DNA from: Chrysoperla carnea
Taxonomy: Eukaryota > Arthropoda > Insecta > Neuroptera > Chrysopidae
DNA: 64,000 bases
Direction: 5' to 3'
Assembly: GCF_905475395.1 (NCBI RefSeq)
Contig: NC_058337.1
Coordinates: forward strand, 93,986,368-94,050,367
Both the position numbers and the translations under genes were made by a program. Below the pieces are notes generated by a model. It did no database searches. It was given only the letters and a program-made list of their open reading frames with translations, and was not told the origin of the DNA. Position 1 is the first letter of the stretch. Every line of letters begins with the position of its first letter. Below, in pieces: positions 46,207-57,859 of the stretch.

Positions 46207-47377
46207 TGAAGATTCAAATGTTTTGTGATCGTAGACAGAATATACTTAATCGTATAGTCTATGTATAGAAGATTTTGTATAAAAATTATTCAATGCCCGC
46301 CCAATGATTGTTGACTTTCATGAGCATGTATATGAACATTTTTATATGTTTAACCATAAAAATTTTGTACCAATTTCAAATGAATAAAATGATACATTAT
46401 CTGGAAGTATAGACAATGTTTCACAACGCGTTATGCATAGACGTTTTTGGAAACATTTTTCCGTAAATTTAATAAATTCGGTTGGAAAATATTTCGCGGA
46501 AATGTAGTTTGTAAATCTAAGAAGTTATGAAAACGTTATGATATAAACTTTTCTCCATCTCTTACCAGGTACGAGTATGATCTCTTTGAGTATTCAGAAG
46601 GCCAGACTATTCTGTCATTCATTTCTGTTAGAATCGCTCTATCTATTACGATGATCACTAATGAAGTCAAGCTGTCAATATGAAAAAATAGCCAAAATTA
46701 AATCTTAAAAAATACAACAGTGGTACACATAAAAAATTACTTGACATTTCACAATATGCAAATCTTTTATTTCTTTCTGCAGATATTGTTGCTGAAGTCC
46801 TGTATTTTTTTGCGTATGTTTATTTTTGCCGATTTAGTATTTTTTGTCACTTTACTAATTATTCAATAATACGATATAATTTGCTAAATATTTATTACCT
46901 TAGAGTTTGACACAATAGAGTTGTTGGGAAAACAGAGTAAAATATTGATAATTATTAATATATTATCTTTCCTTAAATTTTATTTTTGTGTGTCTTGAGC
47001 AAATTGTTTCGTACAAATTTGTATTCGTTGTTACTATTGTTTGTAAATTGAAAAACTTGATAAAATAACTGCTTATTGTCGCTTTTAGAAGATCCAGTTT
47101 GTCGAAAAAATTAATTTTATTTCAAGAAGTAACTTTTCCCCAAGAAGTTAAAACTTTGACTCTGAGCTGAATCGATTACAATTGAATAGTTTTATCAATT
47201 TTTGCAAATTTTTGGGTTTTTTCTCAATAAATTTAGATATTATACCTACCTAAATATCATAACCTTTAGAATTTTTTCACAAAATCTTCGAAATAAATTA
47301 TTACAATTATTTAGGAAAAGGAATACCTGACGAGAACAGCAATTAAAGAAACCTTAATTAAATTAACAAATTATAAA

Positions 47378-47383
47378 TTTATT
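47378..47383 (-). terminator. Poly(A) signal of the minus-strand small HSP
   Basis: TTTATT on the plus strand is AATAAA on the minus strand, about 107 bases after the stop codon. It is the first such hexamer downstream. Confidence 0.5.
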
Positions 47384-47489
47384 GCAAAAAACTTAACAAT
47401 ACAATAATTGATCAATAAATTAGCTAAACAGTCTTGTGATTCAAATAAATTATTACAAAAATTTTGATAAATTAAATGCTAAATTGAAA

Positions 47490-48026
47490 TTAGATTTTAG
47501 ATTTATCTTCTTTTTTGCTTGGACCGGTTTGGGCAATCGGTATGGTTCTTTCACCAGCACCTTCTTCAAGAGCTAATTTTGGAGCTGAAATACTAAGTAC
47601 ACCATCTGATGATAAATTTGACACTATATTCTTGCCGTCATATCCTTTTGGTAAAACATATCGTCGTGTGAATTGTCTTGAAATATATCCATGTTCATCT
47701 TTCTTTTCTTCATGTTTTCCTTCCACAACAATATGATTATCGTCGATAGCTTTTACTGTTATTTCATTTGGAGCGAATTGTTGTACGTCCAAAGTTACCT
47801 CAAACTTATTTTTGTCAGCTACTACTGTTGAACCTTGATCCAATTTGGAAAGGGCTGATCTCCATGGACGATAATAATGGCGGTGCAACAATGATGGTAC
47901 TGTCAGCGGTTCGAAAATATCATCACCACTTAATCCCAGTCCAAAATGTTGATCCAAAAGACGTGACGATCTATTACCCCATGGATCACTTAAAACATCT
48001 CCAATTATGTATGGAATAATTGACAT
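47490..48026 (-). CDS. Small heat-shock protein, Hsp20 / l(2)efl type
   Basis: A 178-residue single-exon frame. The N-terminal region (1-66) has DPWGNRSSRLLDQHFGLGL, the standard insect sHSP signature. The alpha-crystallin domain spans about 67-150, with FTRRYVLP (basic dimer-interface strand) and the closing DGVLSISAP. The tail has TIPI (161-164), the I-x-I anchor that drives oligomer assembly. Such proteins are ATP-independent cytosolic chaperones holding unfolded clients. Its paralogue at 49948 differs at about 20 of the first 168 aligned residues. The two are head to head, 1.9 kb apart, with separate heat-shock promoters. Start chosen by the conserved MSIIP opening shared by both copies. 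Confidence 0.95.
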   Translation of the reverse strand: MSIIPYIIGDVLSDPWGNRSSRLLDQHFGLGLSGDDIFEPLTVPSLLHRHYYRPWRSALSKLDQGSTVVADKNKFEVTLDVQQFAPNEITVKAIDDNHIVVEGKHEEKKDEHGYISRQFTRRYVLPKGYDGKNIVSNLSSDGVLSISAPKLALEEGAGERTIPIAQTGPSKKEDKSKI

Positions 48027-48174
48027 TTTGATTTTTCACAATAAAATACTTCACTTCAATGAATTACTAGTTCTCACTTATTGAAAAAACACTTGGAAAT
48101 CACTTTTAATATTTTGCTTGCTTTGAACTCAACGCTTGTTGATGTTTATTTGCCGGCAAACAGCGCTGTCAGCT

Positions 48175-48235
48175 GTTTATATACCGGCGTTCAATTTTTC
48201 TACAATATTCAAGAATATTCTATCATGTTCGGGAA
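48175..48235 (-). promoter_or_regulatory. Heat-shock promoter of the minus-strand small HSP
   Basis: On the minus strand a TATATAAA box lies at 48175-48184. Just upstream, TTCAAGAATATTC (48208-48220) is a perfect three-unit heat-shock element (TTCnnGAAnnTTC), and TTCGGGAA (48228-48235) adds two more units. A further element TTCCAGAATATTA lies at 48347-48359. This predicts HSF-driven induction. Confidence 0.85.
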
Positions 48236-49762
48236 TTATCGTCATAGTAACGAAGTTTGTGTTGTAAATGTAAATAAATTGTTTTCATGTCTAGACTTTG
48301 ATCATTATCTATAGTCTCTTCAATAATACCTACCCTGTTTAAAATATTCCAGAATATTACACAATATAAAACATAGATCATTTTTATTTTAATTATCTGG
48401 TTAGGAATCAAATAAGTAAAATTCCTCATTTTTCATCACGAAGGAAATAACTTTAATCAGTTTAAAGAAATTAAATGTCATCAAAATTGAGTCATAAAAA
48501 GACACAAATGGGTAATATTATGTTGTTTATTCCTATTTGGACTTTTCTCTCTTTTGTTTGCCCCTTGACCTTCCGTTTACTAATGAATTTTTGCATTTTT
48601 TTCGAGTGAAAATGGTAGTGTGACTCAGTGACAAATAAATTATACGGATTATCTATTGCCCTCTCAAGCGTTAAACTTTCGCTTTCATGTAACCAACAAT
48701 TGTCCAAGTTCATAAATCTTTACTTAAATTGTAAATTGAGAAGAAGCTATCTGACTGTATGGCTTCAACGGCTAAATATCCAAACCAATTTCAATGAAAT
48801 TTAGTATGAGAATACCTTGAGCCCTGGAAATGGACAAAGGCTATTTTATTTTCTTAAAATCAATCCTTAAAGAGATGAAAAAGGTTGAAAAGGGTGAAAA
48901 AGGTTTGTATTAATAAAATCGTATAACTGACATTTAAAAACTTGAGATTATGGAATTCAACTTGAAATTAATAAAATTAAAGGGTCTACTTCTACAAACT
49001 AACATCTAAAGGAGCAAAATGGAGAAAAGAAGGAAAAAAGTTAATTTGTTTTAATTTTTTTGGTAAATAAAAAATAGACCGACGGAATCTACATCCCAAC
49101 CAGCGACCCCAAATTTTAAATTTGATTAAGTGTTGTATGTAGAATCCGAAAGTTGATTGCAGGAGGCACAGTTTGTTTGTATTGTTCTATACGTTTGTAT
49201 ATCCAAATATTTTTTACATTATTTTGAAAATTATTTTTAGGAAAGTTAGAACTGCCTGGTGAAGAATAAAGTCCTCAAAATAAAAAGGCCTAAAAAGACA
49301 ATTCGAATTAGATAAGAATTGGACAAAAATTTCAAGATTGAGAAAAACGATGGTACAATTTTTTACAAAGTTTTTTAAATTTTCTAGTTCTATTTATTTT
49401 AAAATTTGCTTGTATTTGTATGGTATACCGATATACATACGTTCAAAATGACATTTTTTTTCGACCGATTCAATCCATTTTGGTAGTGAATATTTATGAC
49501 AAAAAATACACTTTATATAGGTAAGTAAAAAGAGTTGTTGGAAAATTACTTATACATGCGTGAATACAATTGCTACCACAACTAATTTAAGAAATTATTT
49601 CAAAACAATTTACAATTAAAAACAAAAAAGTTAGAATTTTTCAGGTATCAATTTGCATGATCAATTGAATGAGCTATAGTATTAAAATAACACACAGCTG
49701 TTAAATAATATTATTGCATTTAGGTAATGTATATTGCATGTAGTTCACAAAGGACGATAACA

Positions 49763-49811
49763 TTCGTGAACCTCCTAGAAAGTGCTAGATTATTCTATGC
49801 TTGTATATATA
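49763..49811 (+). promoter_or_regulatory. Heat-shock promoter of the plus-strand small HSP
   Basis: An extended array of alternating 5-bp units, TTCgtGAAccTCCtaGAA, occupies 49763-49780 and continues with weaker units to TTC at 49793-49795. A TATATATA box follows at 49804-49811, about 137 bases before the start codon, leaving a 5' UTR of about 110 bases. HSF binding is strongly predicted. Confidence 0.85.
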
Positions 49812-49947
49812 CAAGTGGGAGCGGCTGAAGACGGCAGATTCAATACAGCATTCATACGAAGCGCATCGAAGCAACAAACAAACAAGCTAGTCAACAATTA
49901 ACTTCTTTTTTAAAATTTTGAAAGTTTAGAAATTATAATATTCAACA

Positions 49948-50499
49948 ATGTCGATTATTCCATTTTTAATTGGTGATGTTATGAGTGATCCATGGGCAAA
50001 TCGATCTTCTCGTATATTAGATCAACATTTTGGATTGGGATTAAATGGTGATGATATTTTTGAACCGTTAACAGTTCCATCGTTATTGCATCGTAACTAT
50101 TATCGACCATGGAAATCAGCACTAGCCAAGTTGGATCAAGGTTCTACAGTAGTAGCTGATAAAAATAAATTTGAAGTATCTTTGGATGTACAACAATTTA
50201 CTCCCAATGAAATTCAAGTTAAGGCCATCGATGATAACCATATTATTGTGGAAGGAAAACATGAGGAGAAGAAAGATGAACATGGATATATTTCACGACA
50301 ATTTACACGTCGATATGTTTTACCAGAAGGATATGACGGTAAAAATATAGTATCCAGTTTGTCATCAGATGGGGTGCTAACAATATCTGCTCCAAAATTG
50401 GCAATTGAACAAAATGGTACTGCTGAAAGAACCATTCCTATTACTCAAACTGGTCCAGTGCGGAAACAAGCTGTCGAACAGGCGAAACAACAACAGTAA
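49948..50499 (+). CDS. Small heat-shock protein, Hsp20 / l(2)efl type
   Basis: A 183-residue single-exon frame, close paralogue of 47490-48026 and arranged divergently from it. It has the same plan: DPWANRSSRILDQHFGLGL near the N-terminus, the alpha-crystallin domain at about 67-150 with FTRRYVLP and DGVLTISAP, and the TIPI anchor in the tail. The C-terminus differs most: this copy ends VRKQAVEQAKQQQ, whereas the sister ends SKKEDKSKI, so the soluble tail charge is changed. The 3' UTR is short, with AATAAA at 50624 and 50633. Its strong heat-shock element array suggests it is heat-inducible. The role is that of a holdase chaperone of the cytosol. Confidence 0.95.
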   Translation: MSIIPFLIGDVMSDPWANRSSRILDQHFGLGLNGDDIFEPLTVPSLLHRNYYRPWKSALAKLDQGSTVVADKNKFEVSLDVQQFTPNEIQVKAIDDNHIIVEGKHEEKKDEHGYISRQFTRRYVLPEGYDGKNIVSSLSSDGVLTISAPKLAIEQNGTAERTIPITQTGPVRKQAVEQAKQQQ

Positions 50500-51838
50500 A
50501 TGCTTTTTTCAGTAATTTTTATGATTTTTTTTTTTTTTATATTATCTCCATTTTCCAAAATTTGGAATTTTTTTTAAAGACTGTTAGAATTTTAATATTT
50601 TCTCTTTCTTGTCAATGTAATTTAATAAATTTAATAAAATAAGTTATTATAAATAGTATTTTCGTATTTTCTTTTTCTATCCCTTTTAAAATTTTCAAAA
50701 CTAAAACAAAAAAACTAGTAATTTTCAGTTATCGAAGTTTTAACTTTTTGAAAACAAAAAGATAATAGGCAAGGTTCATAGAATTATTCCCATTTATTTC
50801 TTTTTGCGAAATATGAAAAATTGATTTTTTTTCTTCGCCGGAAAATGGAAAATACTCGCACACACATTTTACTGAAAATTAGTATTATGTAATCATTAAC
50901 TCCCATTTCTGAGGTCGCTATAGTTATTGAAAACCGAAAATTATATTTTCAAATTCATAATGATGCGCGAAATGTCAGAATGGAATGAAATTTTGAAATC
51001 ATCAATGATGCACGTATGACTTTTTCCCCAATTACACCATATCGTCCAATAAAATAATAGTTTCATTATTATCGAACGGATGTACGAGTAAAATATACAT
51101 GCAATTTTATTGGTTCATAAACCCTCAATAAGTTCGTTGCGAAGTTCAATGCACTTTGCATTTGTGCAACAGATAAGGTTACATGAACCTATTTCTAGTA
51201 TTTCATGTATTTTATATATGCATTTGTAGTTCAATGATATATTTGAAGGTCTGACGCACTCGATTATTCACATTTGCATTCGTTATCATAATTGACGCTA
51301 CTATTTTTAAATTCAAAACAGTAAATTGCAAAATCAAAATTTAAAAAAAAATATTCTAGAAAAAATTTAATAATAACAATGCACTCAAAAGTAAATAAAG
51401 TATTTGAAATAAATTATTTACTAATAACTAGTTGCTGCTCCCAGATGGCACTTCGTTCTAAAATAAATGTATACTGTAATTTAGCTTTGGCTAGTTGCCA
51501 ATAGAGAGCAGTGCCCTACTATTCGGTGCTTGGAAAGTTGGAAATATTCGTCATTTTTTTTTAATTATTTAAGTTTTAAGGATAGAGCGGTGTTGTAAAA
51601 TTTGTTTTTTTAAAAATTATAATAAAAATATTTCATTTATGTCGGCTATAAAATATAAGTCATCGTATACAAGGCTTTGATTAAATGAGTATAACTACTA
51701 AACATAACCTTAATTTTAGCATTACTATATACTATTGTAACAAAAAAACAATTGCAATCGTATATCATAGAACAATTATGTGTCTAGATTGAATATTTGT
51801 ATTTTATTAGCGAAGTTCCAAAAAAAAATTTTATAAGC
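50500..51838. other. Intergenic region, small HSP to tRNA-like gene
   Basis: After the HSP 3' UTR the sequence is AT-rich. A slightly GC-richer patch at about 51430-51590 has no coding or RNA signal I can support. Nothing else is recognised. Confidence 0.5.
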
Positions 51839-51992
51839 ACTTCGAATCGGATTCGAACCAATATCTTTGGATATCTAACGTATTTAATGACATTAACATA
51901 GTATATATGATACCTTAGCACCATATGCACTATACAAATGCAATCAGTAAATAAATTCAGTCCAACGCTCTAACCAACTAAGCTATCGAAGT
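51839..51992 (-). tRNA. tRNA-Tyr-like gene with putative 82-nt intron
   Basis: Read on the minus strand, all arms fold. The acceptor stem ACTTCGA / TCGAAGT is perfect; the D arm is GCTT-AGTTGGTTA-GAGC; the anticodon stem is TTGGA / TCCAA; the T arm is ATTGG-TTCGAAT-CCGAT. Mature length would be 72 nt after removing 51873-51954. A TTTTTTTTT Pol III terminator follows at 51829-51821. The scaffold resembles the tRNA-Tyr at 53420, but several stem pairs differ in a compensated way. The anticodon loop reads CTGAAT, nominally GAA (Phe) with U37, instead of CTGTAG. It could be a diverged Tyr gene, a pseudogene, or a tRNA-like element head. Function uncertain. Confidence 0.6.
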
Positions 51993-53419
51993 ATTATAAA
52001 ATGATACCAAATATGTGTATTAAAACGTTTGATAAAGGTTATTCGATTAGTACCCAATAGTACCCATTTAAAGTAAATTTTAGATATTTATTTATTTTTT
52101 TTAAATTTTATGATATCTTTAAGTAACTAATAATGGCCATAGCACATAAAATGAACCAATGAACCATTCAGAGTCAAGTATTTCACCTTCTCAACCACGA
52201 ATTTTGATAATTATGTCAAAATGTAAGACGTAAGATATATGATCGGTTCAATTTGTTTTACATCTCTACGTCGGTTTTATGTCTGATGTGATGTTTTTTT
52301 CTGCGACTTTTGTCAAACTAATGTTATTTGACAAAGATAGAATATGTTGTGTATCTTTTAATTGACATTCTGTATGAAATAAAAACGTACCACAATTTAA
52401 AATGAAGGAGGAATCAAATTAAAGGACCGTAAGAAAAACAAAACATTAAGTGGCAAATACGTCTTTGCCTAACGTAAAGGTGGTAACAGATTCCACTACA
52501 AAACCCTTGAACACTTTACTGTTATTTTCAGCACGTTAGAGAAGTAGCTGTATTTACTTTATTTCAAAATACGTAAAAGACAAGTGTAGGTAAAGACATC
52601 TGTTCTTCAAAATGTACGGTTCTACTTTCTAGCGCGAATTAGTCTGCCTTTAGCGCTCAGAGTTTTTACTATTTATGGTAATTCCATACCTATACAATTC
52701 CTAAATTATTCTTTATTTCAAGAAAAATTTGTTTACTCAGCAATCAGATAAAGATAGATAAAATTAGTATTATTTTTTTATTTTATTTTATTAATATTCT
52801 TGTCGTTATAAAAATTGCGCAAAACTTTAAAATAATTGCCAACTAAAAAACTTTTATCTAACTTAAAGAAGGGAAAACTTTTTTCAAGTTATTTATTATT
52901 GTTATAGAACTTTTTATAAAAAAATTTTATTACTGTTTATTAGTACTATTAGTTGAAGAAAATGTTGATATATACAGAGTATTTACTATATGATAAAATG
53001 TTGTGTTTGAAAAGATATTGAATAATATAATCAAAATTACCTTTTAAATTCGAAAATTAATAAACAGGAGATTCTGGCACAGGTTGGGTTACACCAAATC
53101 AAGATAATAATTATCTGAAAGGAATTTTTTGTAATGAACCAAATATTATTAGATATAGCTTCGCTCGCGATTGCCTGTTCGCTCTTCTTTTATTTTTTTA
53201 CCACATTTTCACATTGTGTTTTATGCAATTGCTTTCAATGTTATGTTGAATTTTTCTAAGAGATTCTCAAAAATATAAATATACTTGCTTGTTATAAAAT
53301 TATGTGAAATTAAATTCATTGAAATTATATTATTGTTTATAAATCGAATAACCTTAATAACATAAACTCAGAATACACATTTCACTAAAGTGATTTAAAA
53401 TAATGAGACTTACAAACAA
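51993..53419. other. Interval between the two tRNA-type genes
   Basis: AT-rich with no gene. The segments TTGTCAAACTAATG and TTTGACAAAGATAG near 52313-52340 are a weak inverted pair. No supported feature. Confidence 0.5.
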
Positions 53420-53512
53420 CCTTCGATAGCTCAGTTGGTAGAGCGGTGGACTGTAGAGGTATAATATACAATTGATATCCATAGGTCGCTGGTTCAAATC
53501 CGGCTCGAAGGA
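53420..53512 (+). tRNA. tRNA-Tyr(GTA) with 20-nt intron
   Basis: A complete cloverleaf. The acceptor CCTTCGA / TCGAAGG keeps the C1-G72 pair that is a eukaryotic tRNA-Tyr identity element. The D arm is GCTC...GAGC, the anticodon stem GTGGA / TCCAT and the T arm GCTGG-TTCAAAT-CCGGC, with discriminator A. The loop CTGTAG contains anticodon GTA, and the intron at 53457-53476 lies directly after position 37, where nuclear tRNA-Tyr genes normally carry one. A TTTTTT Pol III terminator follows at 53516. Confidence 0.95.
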
Positions 53513-53679
53513 ATCTTTTTTGTTATGCTAACTGTTAATTTTTTTTACTATTGAGTAATAAATATAATTGATAATTGTAGGTTTTTGGAGTGCCAATAAA
53601 TACCTAAAATTTCCTCGATAAGTGGATCAAATATCGATTTTTAACCACAAATAACTCGAAAAGATAAGTATCCAAATTT

Positions 53680-54212
53680 AAGGGGTAATTCGTAATTAAC
53701 GCCACAACAAATTTTACGATTTTTAACACCCCCTCCCTCTTGTCATAGATGGCTACATTTTTGAAATCTCCTCTCCTTGACGTGACGTCACATTTTTTAT
53801 AATTTAATAGAAATAATTAAAATAAAACAGCAGTTAAATTTTTTTTTAATTTTTTAAATTCTTAATAAAAATCTTTAAAAAAAATCAATAGATCAGATAA
53901 TTAAATAATAGACAGAACAAAAGATTAATTAAAAGATTAAAATTAACGATAAACGATTGATTACGATAGTAAAAGATTCAAATTTTCGTTTACAAAAATT
54001 TATAGTATGGGAGAATTTAGAAAGGCAGCTTGGTTTTTATGGGGTTATTTCTTTTTTTGTATTTAAATATAAATTTTGCGTTATTTTAAATTTAAACATG
54101 TGACGGCAAAAAGCTGTTGACTCCCTTCCTTTTCCTTGTCACACAATGTCACATTTTGTTGACCCCTTGCCTCCTAATTAGCATGTGAAGTTATTAATGG
54201 ATGATCCCAAAT
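53680..54212. mobile_element. Possible Harbinger-type repeat
   Basis: The left edge GGGGTAATTCGTAATTAACG and, inverted, the right edge GGGATCATCCATTAATAACT are partly complementary and echo the ends of 58528-58944. Internally, paired tracts such as CCCCCTCCCTCTTGTCA and CCCTTCCTTTTCCTTGTCAC with nearby TGACGTCACATTTTT fit a known style of insect MITE. The target duplication is unclear. Confidence 0.35.
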
Positions 54213-54811
54213 GAAAAATAAATATAGGCTATATGTTCCAGTATTGCATGTCATTGAAAAAGTGATCGGCTGATTTTCTCGGAACAGGTGTCTGGAATTA
54301 AGTGGATTTTAAAAGTCCATAATGATGGCCGTAAGTTTGACTCTGAACATTAGTTTTGATCGTTCTTTCAAGTTCAACTTGAAATTGTCCAATGGGAACC
54401 ACTTATTTATTCCAATTTTAAGTATTTGGTAATAAAAGCTTATGATACTTTCTAATAACTTTGGGTAATAAATATGTTAATATGTATCAATGGTATTAAT
54501 AAGATCTTATTTACATACACAAGATTACATACATATACACAATACACTATACATCTGCAATGACATATATATTAATACAACCCTGTCTGTCCAAGGGAAT
54601 CAAATTGTATATAATTCAACACATTTGAATAATCATGAACAAGTCCATCTGGTGTTATATTGGTTTTAGTTATGTGGACAGAAATGGTCTTGTCAAAGTA
54701 TGTCTCCTTAGGGGTTTCAAAATATCTATGCTTGTATATATTTTATTTACAAGCAAACGTATATTTTCCGATATTCAAAAGATATCGAAACATGTGAGCT
54801 GAATTCTTCAT

Positions 54812-55958
54812 TTAAGGTAGTATAGCCAGTATAAGGTAGTAAAAGCCATACCACTACTCTAGTTAAATAATAACAATAATTTTTTTTTCAATCTATCTTT
54901 TCTCATAATATGTGTTTAAACTTTCTTTTCTTTTAAACTAATAGTTATTTAAAAGAAATAAAATGAAAAATTAACAACTTCGTAAAATTTTTAAGTCGAT
55001 ATTAGTGTATTATACTCCAATAAACGAGGCTAAATCCGAGTGATGCTTTATATTATTTTTTTTTTTGGCATATAAATTGCAATATTTCCAAAACTGTTAG
55101 AACTTTTTGAAAATGTTCTCAGTACCTAATCTCTATATATTATAAATGCGAAAGTAAGCATGTTTGTTTGTTTGTTACTCTTTCACGCTAAGACTAGGGA
55201 ATGGTTTTTAATGAAACTGTACAGCAATATAGCTCATACTTCAGAATAACACATGAGATATAATTTATAAAGATATATTTATAAAAAATAAAAAAAAATT
55301 TAAAAATTAATTTAATTTCACATTACCATAAATAACATATTTCTGTAAAATTAGTGATTTGACATTACCATAAATTACAGATTTCTGTAAAAATAGTCAA
55401 TATAAAATATTTCACGGCCATCTTTTCTGATGTACTCAATGAATAATTACGACTATTATACATTTAAAAAATAGAAAACCATACATATATTTTACCTGTG
55501 TAAAACAATCTTTACAATATTTTCGAGGGTTATAGAAAGGGGATAAGCGAGAGCAATTTTTATCAATCTTTACTTTTAAGCCCAGCGAAGCGGATGGGTA
55601 TCACTCTAGTTAAAGTATATTGGGAAGCGGCAAGCATTTATTTTAGTTCCCGTGGCAAATTAATCAGTTTTGTGCTGGATAAAACATAGAAAAAAGGTAT
55701 GAGATACTTTCTTTTCATCATAACTCCGTTAATTTTCGTGTAAATGACTTGAAACTTCTTTCAATTGCAAGGTTTTTTTTTGTAGTACTTTAAAAAGTGT
55801 ATGATATACTTTTTCCAAAAAAGTCCAATTTTTCAGTTATTTAACGGTTCGGTAAAAAAATCTAGTTTTTTTCTCTTAACGTAAGTAATTATGATTTTCG
55901 AATAAATTAAAAAAAGTTGTAGTTGACTGTGACCCTCGATACTGCTATACTACCTTAA
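54812..55958. mobile_element. TTAA-flanked MITE carrying a nested Helitron-like element
   Basis: TTAA at 54812-54815 and 55955-55958 enclose inverted ends GGTAGTATAGCCAGTA and, from the other strand, GGTAGTATAGCAGTA. The GGTAGT opening is shared with the elements at 21531 and 23353, so this is the third family member. A 480-bp Helitron-like insertion lies at 55130-55609; without it the element is about 660 bp. Confidence 0.75.
55130..55609 (+). mobile_element. Non-autonomous Helitron-like element (nested)
   Basis: Starts TCTCTATATATTATAAATGC after A and ends GCGGATGGGTATCACTCTAG before T, the Helitron TC...CTAG, A/T-site pattern. The 5' 130 bp match the minus-strand copy 29632-30140. Tandem ACATTACCATAAAT pieces occur inside. 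It is non-coding and must be younger than the TTAA MITE it interrupts. Confidence 0.7.
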
Positions 55959-56324
55959 GTGCTCCATAAAACTGAATATACGAAATGAAATAATAATTCA
56001 ATTTTAAAGGATTAAATTAGTAGCAGAAGATTTTGCTTTTGAAATAACTATCAAACCATTCAATATGGACCAAGCCTATTAATCCACTATCATAGACTAT
56101 TCTACATTAAAATGCAAATTGGAATATGTATTCTGTGATACTTGTTATATGCGTGCATTTCAGCACCCAATAACAGGGTCGTAAAGGGCGGGGTGTCAGA
56201 CGAGTGTGGAATTGGTCTCATTCGAAAGAAATGGAATATGTACATTAGGTGGTACATATAATAAATTGGATTCTTTAGAAGTCCATAGTCAGCGTTTATT
56301 AGAAAATGTGTCGACTAAGCTCAG

Positions 56325-56360
56325 CGGCGGCTTTAACTTTTTGGTGTCCTAGGTTTTCAT
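56325..56360 (+). repeat. Solo hAT-type terminal repeat
   Basis: CAGCGGCGGCTTTAACTTTT followed by TGGTGTCCTAGG has the wording of hAT (ZMYM-type) termini such as CAGCGCCGG at 25218. No partner terminus was found. Confidence 0.3.
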
Positions 56361-57859
56361 TTTATATTGTTTTTTATTTGTAGTAGTTAAAGTTTTTATG
56401 ATATACCGATAGAATAATATAACCTATGATATATCTTAGTAGCTGAAATACTGTTTCCTTAGCTTTTTAATAGCAAAATCCCTGATATTAAACCTTACTA
56501 GTGTCTTTCTTGCCTTATGAAAGTACCACAAGGATATTTTAGCCTCTTTAGTTGTGAGAATGATATTTCTGCTGAACAATTTGTAATCATCAAACTCAAA
56601 AATATATGTAGGTAATGCAATATATACGGTTTCTATATTACCGAAGGAGTGCATAATTTCCAATTTTTACTTTACCATTCATATACATTGTATATAGATA
56701 AAGAATGTATAGTAATCATGGAAAAGGGAATCCCTAATCATTTAAATTTCGAGAAAGTTTCATATTTTCAGGTTATTTTTTTAATCTCTAAGGGAATTCG
56801 CTTAGCTTACGTAGCTCTTGCGCTACCAATTTTTTTATTTGATGATACTTATGACGATTTTGGGGGTAATTACTTCTTCCACGCTGTAATGTAAGCAATC
56901 GACCAATTCCCTTACTTCAGCTAGAGCCCTGTTGACTTCCAAATGTCCTCCTTGGTCCCGCCATATCTCTTTTTTATTTTCAATTATAGGGAAAGTATAC
57001 CATCGTCATATGCTAAATTGCTTTCATATTCACGAAAACGGCGAGCAGCTGCTATTCAAATTTGTTTATTGTTGCGTACTTCATGCAGTTATCATCTTCA
57101 TCTCTTCTGGATCTGCTTTCTTGTCCCTTTCGAGTTCCTTAGACAGCTATTTCTCGTTCACAAACGTTGTTTTAAAAATCGAGTCTTCTTGTTTTTATGA
57201 CCTAAATTGTTTAATTTTTAAATAATAACCTTTTTGCAAGATTTGCCTAAATAATATTTATTAAAATATTTATGATTTTGCTGAATAGTTCGTGAATTAA
57301 TTGTTAATTTTAGGGACCTAGGACTGCAGTCTAAATAACCATTTGTGTAATATTGCAACAAAAATCACAAACTTACATTATCGTTTATATGCATTTTGTT
57401 ACAAGTATAATTTACCGATATGTTAGCTTGTAAAAGAGAAACGACATAAAATTGGATTGGGATTACTATACATATCTGAGAAGATGTTACCCTACATGTT
57501 ATAATGCAAAATCGTATAGTAATGATGCAAAGTCGTTTACGATACAATGTCCATCGTTTTCATACTCTGATATTGGACTTAACACCATGTCAAACACACA
57601 ACACTATACTAACAGAGAAGATATTACGATGTCTTGACATATTATGAATATGAAGCCTCAAATTGGTTTATTATTATTATAGAAATAACCCACTTATAAA
57701 GCTAAATTCAAATCATCGTAATAAAAACTGATTTCAGTAAAACTATTTTAGAAGATAAAATTTTATTGAAAATTGAATGATTGTAATAATTTCTTAAACA
57801 ATTTTAGATTACATTCCTGTTCAAATTTGATAATCATTGTGCATATTTTGGTTTGGAAA

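Larger units (their letters stand above)
44517..47489. other. Intergenic region, DGAT1 to small HSP
   Basis: The DGAT1 3' UTR probably runs to the AATAAA at 45294 or 45378. A decayed coding remnant lies at about 45860-46206. The minus-strand small HSP gene has AATAAA, read on the minus strand, at 47378-47383. The remaining sequence, including 46210-47340, is AT-rich without supportable features. Confidence 0.55.
48027..49947. other. Shared upstream region of the two small HSPs
   Basis: Heat-shock promoters sit at each edge. Between them, 48745-48905 carries wording typical of short insect repeats (GGCTTCAACGGCTAAATATC, CAATTTCAATGAAATTTAG, TGAAAAAGGTTGAAAAGGG). The 73-codon minus-strand frame at 48492-48713 has no resemblance I can name. 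The rest is AT-rich. Confidence 0.55.

Noticed and set aside
48492-48713. 73-codon minus-strand frame between the HSP genes
   Set aside because: No domain, no promoter signal and low-complexity Lys/Ile content.
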